A stretch of DNA of 64,000 bases from JAIBJN01 sp963784175 (GTDB lineage: Bacteria > Actinomycetota > Thermoleophilia > Gaiellales > Gaiellaceae): positions 154,046 to 218,045 of the forward strand of contig CAWAQJ010000019.1 in NCBI GenBank assembly GCA_963784175.1. Reading direction: 5' to 3'. The position numbers and the translations under genes are program-made. This document shows, piece by piece, positions 9,572 to 16,532 of the stretch (position 1 is the stretch's first letter; every line of letters starts with the position of its first letter). The notes under the pieces are model-generated. The model was not told where the DNA came from. It did no database searches and saw only the letters and a list, made by a program, of their open reading frames with translations.

Positions 9572-9742
9572 TCAGCGGGCCTTCTTGCCCCGCGCGGCCG
9601 GAGAGGCGTGAAGGCTCCCCAGGTCGATTGCAATCGCAAAGAGCAACGAGCCGGCCCAGAAGTTCACGGGGCTGAAGAGCAGCGGCTCCTTGTCTCCGAT
9701 CAGATTGAAGATGAACCAGAGGGCGAACCAGATCAGTGTCAA
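9572..9742 (-). CDS. Small two-helix membrane protein (56 aa, TTG start)
   Basis: A short frame that starts with TTG just after an AAAGGCGGAG Shine-Dalgarno-like run. It encodes two hydrophobic helices (LTLIWFALWFIFNLIG and NFWAGSLLFAIAIDLG) separated by the polar turn DKEPLLFSPV, and a basic tail ending RGKKAR, which puts the C-terminus on the cytoplasmic side. An in-frame stop lies a few codons upstream, so no longer ATG/GTG form exists. It sits between the CYTH-like gene and a strong terminator hairpin, suggesting its own promoter or read-through. The function is unknown; it could be a small envelope stress protein. Confidence 0.55.
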   Translation of the reverse strand: MTLIWFALWFIFNLIGDKEPLLFSPVNFWAGSLLFAIAIDLGSLHASPAARGKKAR

Positions 9743-9780
9743 CGTCTCCGCCTTTCGTCGAGGAGTTCATACCGCAGAAA

Positions 9781-9811
9781 CGCCGAGCTGCCGGGGGACG
9801 GCAGCTCGGCG
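9781..9811 (-). terminator. Rho-independent terminator after the 206-aa membrane protein gene
   Basis: A perfect 12-bp stem (CGCCGAGCTGCC / GGCAGCTCGGCG) with a 7-base loop, located 25 bases past the minus-strand stop at 9836. The stem is followed on that strand by TTTCT. Confidence 0.7.
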
Positions 9812-9835
9812 TCTCGGCCAGAAGGGACGCGACGA

Positions 9836-10456
9836 CTATGCGAGCGCGGCCTTCTCGGCTCTCGTGGCCTCGGAATGACGCAGCGCGCCTCCGATCGCCA
9901 ACACGAGGAAGCCGATGCCCGTCAGGATCAGTGCAACCCCGACGACGATGCCGAAGAGCGCGAGCTGCTCGGCCATGTACGACAGGTTGAGTGCCGTCGA
10001 GAGCGAGGTCTCGGTCACCCAGGTGTTGCGCGCGGCGTTCGGGACCGGATTGCCCTCTTCGTCGGTCAGGGCCGCCTCTTCGTCACTGGTGCCGGCCGGA
10101 TTCTCCGGATCGTCGGCAGCCAGGAAGCGTCCCATCTCCGCATAGGTGAGGCCGCCCGAGGACTCGAGGGCGTGGATGCGCATGTATTCGGAGAAGCAGC
10201 GCGCCTCCGAGCCCGTGTCGATCGGCTCCTCAGCCACGTCGCAGGAGGGGGCCTCCACGTCCAGGCCTGCCTCCTCGATGCCGGGCTGGATCCCCTCCGG
10301 GCTCATGTCGGGCGAGCCGACGATCATCTCGCGCGCGAGTTCATCCTTGACGGTCGAGCGGGCGTCGAGGCTCAGGTAGAGCGCGCCGATTCCGAACGCG
10401 ATCAGCACGATCCCCGCAGCCATTCCTCCGTACTCCAAGACCTTGCGCCTGGTCAT
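9836..10456 (-). CDS. Two-TM actinobacterial membrane protein of unknown function
   Basis: A 206-residue protein with an N-terminal helix at about 9-30 (GGMAAGIVLIAFGIGALYL) and a C-terminal helix pair region at about 165-195, flanking an acidic extracytoplasmic domain. That domain contains the pattern CFSEYMRIHALESSGGLTYA, seen in an actinobacterial family that databases often mislabel as LigA dioxygenase; there is no catalytic resemblance. The ATG at 10456 is chosen because GGAAGGAG precedes it by 6 bases; an open frame upstream lacks such a site. A YTGCGG..CCGCAR box lies about 102 bases upstream, so the gene may belong to the proposed dormancy regulon. The function is unknown. Confidence 0.65.
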   Translation of the reverse strand: MTRRKVLEYGGMAAGIVLIAFGIGALYLSLDARSTVKDELAREMIVGSPDMSPEGIQPGIEEAGLDVEAPSCDVAEEPIDTGSEARCFSEYMRIHALESSGGLTYAEMGRFLAADDPENPAGTSDEEAALTDEEGNPVPNAARNTWVTETSLSTALNLSYMAEQLALFGIVVGVALILTGIGFLVLAIGGALRHSEATRAEKAALA

Positions 10457-10557
10457 CCTGCTCTCCTTCCGGGTTGTCATGGGGAACCCTGACGTGCCGC
10501 GCGACCCGCGCCATCCGGGGGCGCGCCGACATTCTTGCGGGCCGACCGTGGCGCCGC

Positions 10558-10574
10558 CTGCGGGTTTTCCGCAC
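10558..10574. promoter_or_regulatory. Palindromic regulatory box 1 (TGCGG-N5-CCGCA)
   Basis: CTGCGGGTTTTCCGCAC, one of six related 17-mers in the window (others at 11923, 15737, 28267, 32652 and 54360). It lies beyond the nirK terminator and 102 bases before the start of the two-TM protein gene. It is a proposed operator of the DevR-like regulator (inference). Confidence 0.5.
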
Positions 10575-10595
10575 GGCCGTTCTTGGCCGGAACCG

Positions 10596-10623
10596 CCGGG
10601 AGCCGCCATGTGGCGGCTCCCGG
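10596..10623 (-). terminator. Hairpin terminator after nirK-like gene
   Basis: A perfect 12-bp stem (CCGGGAGCCGCC / GGCGGCTCCCGG) with loop ATGT, 21 bases past the nirK-like stop on the minus strand. The stem is very GC-rich with no clear T run. Confidence 0.6.
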
Positions 10624-10643
10624 GGTCGAGCGCGAGGAGAGCT

Positions 10644-11816
10644 CTAGTGCGACATGGTGCCGTCGACCTTGCCGACCTTGAGCAGGCCGACCTGCCCGAG
10701 ATCGACGTGGGCGAAGGCGTGGCTGACGAACGGGTAGAGGCCCGGCTCGTCGACCTTCACGTCGAAGATGGCGCCGCCGCCGGCCGGGACGGGCACGGTT
10801 TGCACGCCGTTCTGGGGCGGGTTGGTCACGTCCGAGTTGACCCACGCCCGATCGAAGATCGTGCCGACGACGTGGAAGTTGGTGTCCAGCGTCGGGCCGG
10901 CGGCCACGACGTAGAACCTCGTCGTCTCGCCGGGCTTCGCGGTCAGCGGATGGGTCACGTACTGGTTCGCGTACCCGTTGAAGGTCGTCCAGTCGGGCTC
11001 CATCGCGCGCGCCTTGTCCATGCTGAGGCTCGCCGGCTTGGAGATGCCGTCGCTGTCCAGGTACCACTCGCTCCCGACCAGCACGTACTCGTTGTCTACC
11101 TTCGGCAGCGGCTTGGCGGGATCGACCACGAGCGCGCCGTACATGCCGTTGGCGATGTGCGCGAGCACCGGCTTCGTCCCGCAGTGGTACATGTAGACGC
11201 CGGGGTCGCCGGCCTTGAAGCGGAAGGTGAAGGACTCGCCCGGAGCGACGTCCTTGAAGGCGACGTTGGGGGCGATCCGCGCCGCATGGAAGTCGATCGA
11301 GTGCGGGATCGAACCGCCGTTCACGAGCGTCATCTCAACCGTCTGGCCCTCGCGCACGTGCAGGATCGGGCCCGGCGCGCCGTGGCCGTCGAACGCCCAG
11401 GTGTTGTACTTCACGCCCGGCGCGACCTCGACGACCATGTCCTTGAGGGTCATCTTGACCTTGACGAGATCGCCCGCCGGCACCGGCGGAAGAACGGCGT
11501 CCGTGGCGGCGTGAGCCTCTGCGAGCTCCGCCGAGTTCTCGGGAACGACGCCGGCGAAGCTGTCGAGCGGGAGCGCCGTGTTGTGGTCGGCTGCCTGGCT
11601 GCCGGCAGTCGCGGAGTGGGGAGCGGCCTGGTTGACCGCGCTCACCGCACCGTCGGTCGAGCTGCCGCTCTCCCGGGCGTCGGCCCACATCAGCAGGGCG
11701 AACATGCCCAACACGGCGACGAGAACGCCGAGGAGGACGGCGGCAACCTTGAAGAACGCGCCGGAGTCCGTCTCACGACGTCGGGGGGAATGGCTGGGCA
11801 CGGAATGGGTGGTCAT
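10644..11816 (-). CDS. nirK: NirK-like two-domain copper oxidoreductase, membrane-anchored
   Basis: A 390-residue protein anchored by one helix (about 21-45), with two cupredoxin domains outside. Ligands align with copper nitrite reductase. Type 1 site: His172, Cys212, His220, Met225. Type 2 site: His177 and His211, with His366 or His370 from domain two. The NirK catalytic pair is also present as Asp175 (HSIDFH) and His315 (DTNFH). The Cys-to-His loop of the type 1 site (HCGTKPVLAH) is one residue shorter than in classical NirK and lacks the usual WH, so spectral and redox properties may differ. Likely reaction: nitrite to nitric oxide; a two-domain laccase-type oxidase is the alternative. 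GAGGAGAGAG precedes the ATG. A box lies 107 bases upstream and a terminator follows. Confidence 0.75.
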   Translation of the reverse strand: MTTHSVPSHSPRRRETDSGAFFKVAAVLLGVLVAVLGMFALLMWADARESGSSTDGAVSAVNQAAPHSATAGSQAADHNTALPLDSFAGVVPENSAELAEAHAATDAVLPPVPAGDLVKVKMTLKDMVVEVAPGVKYNTWAFDGHGAPGPILHVREGQTVEMTLVNGGSIPHSIDFHAARIAPNVAFKDVAPGESFTFRFKAGDPGVYMYHCGTKPVLAHIANGMYGALVVDPAKPLPKVDNEYVLVGSEWYLDSDGISKPASLSMDKARAMEPDWTTFNGYANQYVTHPLTAKPGETTRFYVVAAGPTLDTNFHVVGTIFDRAWVNSDVTNPPQNGVQTVPVPAGGGAIFDVKVDEPGLYPFVSHAFAHVDLGQVGLLKVGKVDGTMSH

Positions 11817-11922
11817 CGCTTCTCTCTCCTCGGTTCGCGTATCTGATCCGAGGGTATGAGCACGGCCCGCGCGCAGCGTCGGGGCACAACCGCATCTGTC
11901 TCTGGACTTCCCACGGAGTCCC

Positions 11923-11939
11923 TTGCGGGTTTCCCGCAG
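11923..11939. promoter_or_regulatory. Palindromic regulatory box 2, upstream of nirK-like gene
   Basis: TTGCGGGTTTCCCGCAG, with six-base arms TGCGGG/CCCGCA. It lies 107 bases upstream of the nirK-like start and 8 bases beyond the ABC permease stop. A second inverted repeat (GGACT..AGTCC, 11903-11921) touches it. Because of its position it could also serve as a weak terminator hairpin for the permease gene. Confidence 0.5.
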
Positions 11940-11946
11940 GGCTAGA

Positions 11947-14900
11947 TCACTCGTAGCGCAGCGCCTCGGCCGGGCGCACTCGAGCTGCGCGGCGGGCCGG
12001 CGCGATCGTCGCGATCATCGCGACCGCGTAGACGAGCAGGAAGATGACCGCCAGGTTGAGCCACGGCACGACGAGCGTGAGGTTCTCCCAGCTCGGCTGC
12101 TGCCGCGTGTCCTCGATGATGTTCCACGCGAGCAGCAGGCCGAGGAGCGTGCCGACGACGATGGAGGTCAGCGCAATGAACGAGGACTCGAGCAGGAACG
12201 AGGCCTCGACCATGCCTCTGCGGAAGCCGATGGCGCGCATGACCCCGATCTGCTGGCGGCGCTCGACGACCGAGCGCGCGCTGATGACCCCGAGGGCGGC
12301 GACGCCGACCAGGAGGCCGAGCCCCATGAACCCCTGGATGAGCCGGTTGAACGTGACTCCCGCGGCGGTCACGTCGCGCATGACCTGCTCGACGGACTCC
12401 GCCTCCATGCCGTTGGCGAGGAAGGCCGATTCCAGCTGGGTGGCCGCCTGCGCGGCGTCGACTCCGGGCGCCAGGTCGAAGTAGAAGATGGTCGGGTAGG
12501 CGCGGCCGGGGAAGGCGCCGGCGAGCGTCTTCTGCGAGGTGGCCATTCCGGCCATCTCGAGCGGCGTCGACTCGGAGAGGATCCCGATGATCGTGACGGT
12601 GACGTCCTTCTCCGTCTGAGGGTCACGCACGAGCACGTCGACGGGCTGCATCGGCCCCTCGTCGAGCAGGAAGCCGCTGAGCTTGAAGTCGGTGGGAGGA
12701 GCGAACCCGAAGTTATCGCGGCGCGGCGCAACGGTGCTGTCGATCACGGCGAGTCCCGGTCGGGCCGCAAGCGCGCTCCAGACCTCGCGCTCGCTCCCGT
12801 AGCCTTCGGCGATCTTCGCGAAATCGAAGGTCGTGTGGCGGAGGAAGGCGGCGTCGAGGCCGCGCACCACGTAGGGCTCGAGCGCCCGACCCGTCCCGAC
12901 CTGGGCGGCTTCGATCGGGAGGAACGACTGGGACGCCGCGACCGTGAAGTCCTCGGCATCGAGTCCGGGCGTCTGCGAAACCGCACGCTGAACATCCGGA
13001 ATGGGCGTTCCTCCGCCCGCGCTCGCGCGAACGTCGAAGCCGCCCCCGAACGTCTCGGTGTTCTCCATCGCGTGGAGGAACGATCCGTTCGAGGCCGTCC
13101 CGGTCACGAGCGTGAAGACGACGAGCGTGAACATCGCCAGCGTGGTCCCCGTTCGGAAGCGATTTGCGAGCGGGTAGGCCATGGACATCTTGAGGACGGG
13201 CGCGAGGCTCCGGATGCGTCCAAGCACGCGCATGGCGATGCCGAGCAGGAGGTCGGCGTTGAAGACGATCGCCCAGACGGCGCCGATGACGATCATGAAC
13301 CCGGACGCGATCCAGGTGGAGAAGTTCATCGACAGCGGGCCGAGCACGTCCTCCCAGTAGCTCCACGGGAGCATCAGGAGCACGGCGATCGTGAGCCCGC
13401 AGGTCGTGAACGCGATCCGCTCCGAGACACCGAGAGCTCGCAGAACCGGCACGAGGCTGACGATCAGGAGTGAGATGCCGACCATCGCCGGTGTCGCCGC
13501 GTCTCCCGTGATCCCTGACAGGGTCAGCAGGCCGCCGAAGGCGAGCCCGACCGCAGCGAGCGCCAGTCGCCGGCGTCGGCGCGGCGTGGGCGGCTCGGGA
13601 AGATTGCGAATCGCCGCGGAGATCGTCATCGTGCTGACGCGCCAGGCGGAGAAGGCAACGACCGCGAGCGTGAGCAGCACGCCGAGCGCGTAGGCGATTG
13701 CGAGGCTCCGCGGCGTGACCGCGAACTCGATGTTCAGGCTCTCGCCCGCCGCCGCGTCAAAGGCCTGTGCCATGACGAAGACCATCAGGAACGCGACGGC
13801 CGCGCCGAACAGCGCGCCGACGAGCGCGGCGACGAGGTCGTAGGCCACGCCCTCGAAGGTGAAGCTCTGAACGAGATGGCCGCGGCGGGTGCCGATGGCG
13901 CGCGCGATTCCCAGCTCCCCGCGCCGCTCGGCCGCCAGCATCACGAAGACGAGGAAGATGAGCAGGATGCCCGCGGCGATCGAGAACGAGCCGAAGGTCG
14001 TGAAGAAGGCCATGAACGCGGCTCCCGAGACGTCGGCCTCCTCGATGGCGTCGCTCTTGGACGGATCGACGTCGAGACCGAGGGGACGGAGGATCGGAGC
14101 GAGCCGATCGACGACCTCGTCGGTGACGCCGGCGCCGGACCATTCATCACCCCGATTCGAGATGAGAACGTGGCGCACCTGGCCGGGGCGCCCCATAAGC
14201 GCCTGCGCCTCCGCAAGCGGCATGAGAAGCGCGGAGTCGGACGTCCCGGCACCTTCGTAGTCGACGACGTCCTTGACGGTGATCCGCAGAGCAGGGCCGC
14301 CGGCGAAGACACTCAACCGATCACCCGGCCCGACGCCGAGCTCCTCGGCTGCGTCCTCGTTGAGGAAGACCTGACCTCTGCCGAGCTGACGCAGCGACAC
14401 GGCCTTCCCGTCCGAGCCGACGATCGTCCCGAAGCCGGTCATTCGCTCGGGGTCGGCCGCGAACATCGTCACCCGCGGCTCGGTCTGCCTCTGCAGCGGA
14501 GCCTGGACGGCGACCTGCTCGATGATCGCGGGCGTGATGCCGTCGACGAGGTTCGTGCCGGCAAGCTCGCGATCGATCTCGTCGACCACGGACTCGTCGA
14601 AGTACTCGATCCCGGTCGCCGAGCCGAGCCCCGTGCCGAGGCTGATCTCGGTGCCGCGGGCCGACACGAGCTCGTCGGTCTGACCGAGCGTCGCCACAGC
14701 GGCGCCACGAATCGTGTGGCTCATCGTGTCGCCGGTCGTGAGGGCCGTCGCGACGATGGTCGTGCCGAGCATCAGCCCGACGACGATGAGCGCCGTCCTG
14801 CCGCGCCGGCGCCCGACGTTCCGAACGCCGAGCTTGACCAGGATCGGATGCCGCAGCGCCAGGACGCCGATGACACCGAGTGCGAGGGCGAGCGCGAAGA

Positions 14901-14949
14901 CGAGGACGACGAGGAGCGTGTCGACCGGGATGCCGAAGAGCTTCGTCAT
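11947..14949 (-). CDS. FtsX-like ABC transporter permease (two FtsX domains, 1000 aa)
   Basis: A 1000-residue membrane protein with two MacB/FtsX repeats: an N-terminal helix, a large extracytoplasmic domain, a block of helices (ISIA/FTTFGSFSIAAGILLIFL), further central helices, a second extracytoplasmic domain and a final helix block ending in ARRAARVRPAEALRYE, the classic FtsX C-terminal motif. This duplicated layout is typical of actinobacterial lipid or peptide exporters of the LolCE/MacB type. The ATG overlaps the stop of the ATPase gene (ATGA), so the two are translationally coupled and should form one transporter. Substrate unknown. Confidence 0.85.
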   Translation of the reverse strand: MTKLFGIPVDTLLVVLVFALALALGVIGVLALRHPILVKLGVRNVGRRRGRTALIVVGLMLGTTIVATALTTGDTMSHTIRGAAVATLGQTDELVSARGTEISLGTGLGSATGIEYFDESVVDEIDRELAGTNLVDGITPAIIEQVAVQAPLQRQTEPRVTMFAADPERMTGFGTIVGSDGKAVSLRQLGRGQVFLNEDAAEELGVGPGDRLSVFAGGPALRITVKDVVDYEGAGTSDSALLMPLAEAQALMGRPGQVRHVLISNRGDEWSGAGVTDEVVDRLAPILRPLGLDVDPSKSDAIEEADVSGAAFMAFFTTFGSFSIAAGILLIFLVFVMLAAERRGELGIARAIGTRRGHLVQSFTFEGVAYDLVAALVGALFGAAVAFLMVFVMAQAFDAAAGESLNIEFAVTPRSLAIAYALGVLLTLAVVAFSAWRVSTMTISAAIRNLPEPPTPRRRRRLALAAVGLAFGGLLTLSGITGDAATPAMVGISLLIVSLVPVLRALGVSERIAFTTCGLTIAVLLMLPWSYWEDVLGPLSMNFSTWIASGFMIVIGAVWAIVFNADLLLGIAMRVLGRIRSLAPVLKMSMAYPLANRFRTGTTLAMFTLVVFTLVTGTASNGSFLHAMENTETFGGGFDVRASAGGGTPIPDVQRAVSQTPGLDAEDFTVAASQSFLPIEAAQVGTGRALEPYVVRGLDAAFLRHTTFDFAKIAEGYGSEREVWSALAARPGLAVIDSTVAPRRDNFGFAPPTDFKLSGFLLDEGPMQPVDVLVRDPQTEKDVTVTIIGILSESTPLEMAGMATSQKTLAGAFPGRAYPTIFYFDLAPGVDAAQAATQLESAFLANGMEAESVEQVMRDVTAAGVTFNRLIQGFMGLGLLVGVAALGVISARSVVERRQQIGVMRAIGFRRGMVEASFLLESSFIALTSIVVGTLLGLLLAWNIIEDTRQQPSWENLTLVVPWLNLAVIFLLVYAVAMIATIAPARRAARVRPAEALRYE

Positions 14950-15678
14950 CGCACTGCGTGCGCGAGCTCGCGCTCGAGGCTCTCGACGACCTCGCCGTCG
15001 AGCATGTGCACGATGCGATCGGTCTTCTCGCCGACGGAGACGTCGTGGGTGACGATCAGGAACGTCAGCCCGCGTTCGAGATTCAGCCGGCGCATGAGGT
15101 CGACGATCTCGGCGGCGCTCTCGCTGTCGAGGTCGCCCGTCGGCTCGTCGGCCCAGACGACAGCCGGGTCGTTCACGAGCGCGCGCGCGATGGTCACGCG
15201 CTGGCGCTGACCGCCGGAGAGCTCGTCGGGAAGGTGATGCGCTCGCCCGGTAAGACCGACGAGCTCGAGCGCGGCGAGTGCCCGCTCGCGCGCCTCCTTC
15301 TGCGAGCGCCGCGCGACGAGAAGCGGAAGCTCGACGTTCTCGACGGCGTTGAGAACCGGCATCAGGTTGTAGAACTGGAAGATGAAGCCCATGCGGAGAG
15401 CGCGATAGTCGGTGCGCTCCCGATCCGACATGGACTTCAAGGACGTCCCCTCGATGAGGACGTCGCCTTCGTCGACCGCGTCCAGGCCCGACAGGCAGTT
15501 CAGGAGCGTGGTCTTGCCGCAGCCGCTGGGCCCCATGATCGCGACCATCTCGCCGTGGCCGGATCGCGAGGCTGACGCCGTTCAGGGCGTGAACCTTGAC
15601 CTTGCCGGTGTCGTAGACCTTGTGGACGTCTCGCGCCTCGACGAGGAACTCGCTCGTATCGGTGTGCATATCGTTCAT
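14946..15678 (-). CDS. ABC transporter ATPase, LolD/MacB type, with an apparent frameshift
   Basis: An ATP-binding subunit of about 243 residues for the adjoining FtsX permease. The N-terminal 40 residues (FLVEARDVHKVYDTGKVKVH) lie in one frame. Walker A (GPSGCGKTT), the Q-loop (FQFYNLMPVLNAVEN), the signature LSGGQRQR, Walker B (VVWADEP) and the H-loop (IVTHD) lie in another. The switch falls near 15557, where one extra base in the GTGGCC region breaks the expected NGVSLAIRPGEMVAIMGP junction. Starting at the internal ATG (15548) would drop the first strand and the A-loop Tyr, so that form should be inactive. A sequencing error is the simplest explanation; a real pseudogene is possible. Confidence 0.8.
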
Positions 15679-15736
15679 GCCGCGACTCTCCCCGGTCCTG
15701 GTGGCTCAGCGGCATCGGGACGCTCCGCAGATCGCC

Positions 15737-15753
15737 TACGGGCTTTTCCGCAG
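15737..15753. promoter_or_regulatory. Palindromic regulatory box 3 (degenerate left arm)
   Basis: TACGGGCTTTTCCGCAG. The right half matches the other boxes exactly, while the left half is shifted by a base. It lies between the divergent ABC ATPase and CBS-BON genes, 39 bases before the first ATG of the latter. Confidence 0.4.
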
Positions 15754-15791
15754 AGCGCGTCAGCAGCGATACCGATGCCCACGCAATAGCC

Positions 15792-16466
15792 ATGCGCGAG
15801 CCTCATGCCATGAGAGTCCGAGACGTCATGAGCACGGACGTCGCAGTAGCGACAACGGGCACCTCGCTTCGAGAGATCCTCGATGTGCTCAACTCACGTG
15901 CGGTCTCCGGACTACCCGTCGTCGATGCCGACGACCACGTGCTTGGCGTCGTTTCGCAGGCCGACATCCTGGCATCGACCGCCAGTCGGCCAGACTCGAG
16001 CTTGATCGCCGACGTGCTCACTGAAGGGACAAGAAGCGGGCCAACATCGGTCCCTAGCACTGCCGGGGAAGCGATGTCCTCGCCGGCCCATGTGATCGAC
16101 GAGAATTCTCCCGTAGCCCAGGCAGCCGCGCAGATGCTCGATCACGGCATCAAGCGCCTGCCGGTTGTGCGGGCCGGGATACTCGTTGGGATCGTCACCC
16201 GCAGCGATCTTCTCCAGGCGTTCACGCGCTCGGACGAGGAGATCGCGCGCGAAGTCCGCGAAGAGATCCTCGGGCGACTGCTAGGCCACTCGCCGATGGA
16301 GGTCGCAGTTCACGTCGAGCGGGGCATCGTCGCGCTCTGCGGTCAGGTCGACACGCGAAGCGAGGCGGAGGTCATCGAAGGCCTTGTCCTTCGGGTGCCG
16401 AGTGTCGTGTCGGTCAGGGCGTCGATTGACTGGAAGACCGACGATCGTCATCTGGCCCAGACGTAG
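15792..16466 (+). CDS. CBS-pair and BON domain protein
   Basis: A protein of 224 residues (218 if it starts at 15810, where the family-typical VRDVMSTDV begins). Two CBS motifs cover about 8-140: MRVRDVMSTDVAVATTGTSL and SPAHVIDENSPVAQAAAQM, with GIKRLPVV and GIVTRSDLLQAF. A BON domain occupies the C-terminus (HSPMEVAVHVERGIVALCGQ). CBS pairs bind adenine nucleotides and act as energy sensors; BON domains bind lipid surfaces or partners. Mycobacterial hypoxic response protein 1 is also a CBS-pair protein under DosR control, which fits the box just upstream. No convincing Shine-Dalgarno is visible, so the start is uncertain. Confidence 0.85.
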   Translation: MREPHAMRVRDVMSTDVAVATTGTSLREILDVLNSRAVSGLPVVDADDHVLGVVSQADILASTASRPDSSLIADVLTEGTRSGPTSVPSTAGEAMSSPAHVIDENSPVAQAAAQMLDHGIKRLPVVRAGILVGIVTRSDLLQAFTRSDEEIAREVREEILGRLLGHSPMEVAVHVERGIVALCGQVDTRSEAEVIEGLVLRVPSVVSVRASIDWKTDDRHLAQT

Positions 16467-16532
16467 CGACCGAGCGAGCTCTGGTCGAGAAGCCGACGAC
16501 ACGCTCTTCGGACTCGTCGTAGTCGCGTGCGC

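Noticed and set aside
10644..11816. Loss of the catalytic His of nitrite reductase in the NirK-like protein
   Set aside because: A first alignment put Trp at that place. Re-counting shows the catalytic His matches DTNFH (His315), so it is kept.
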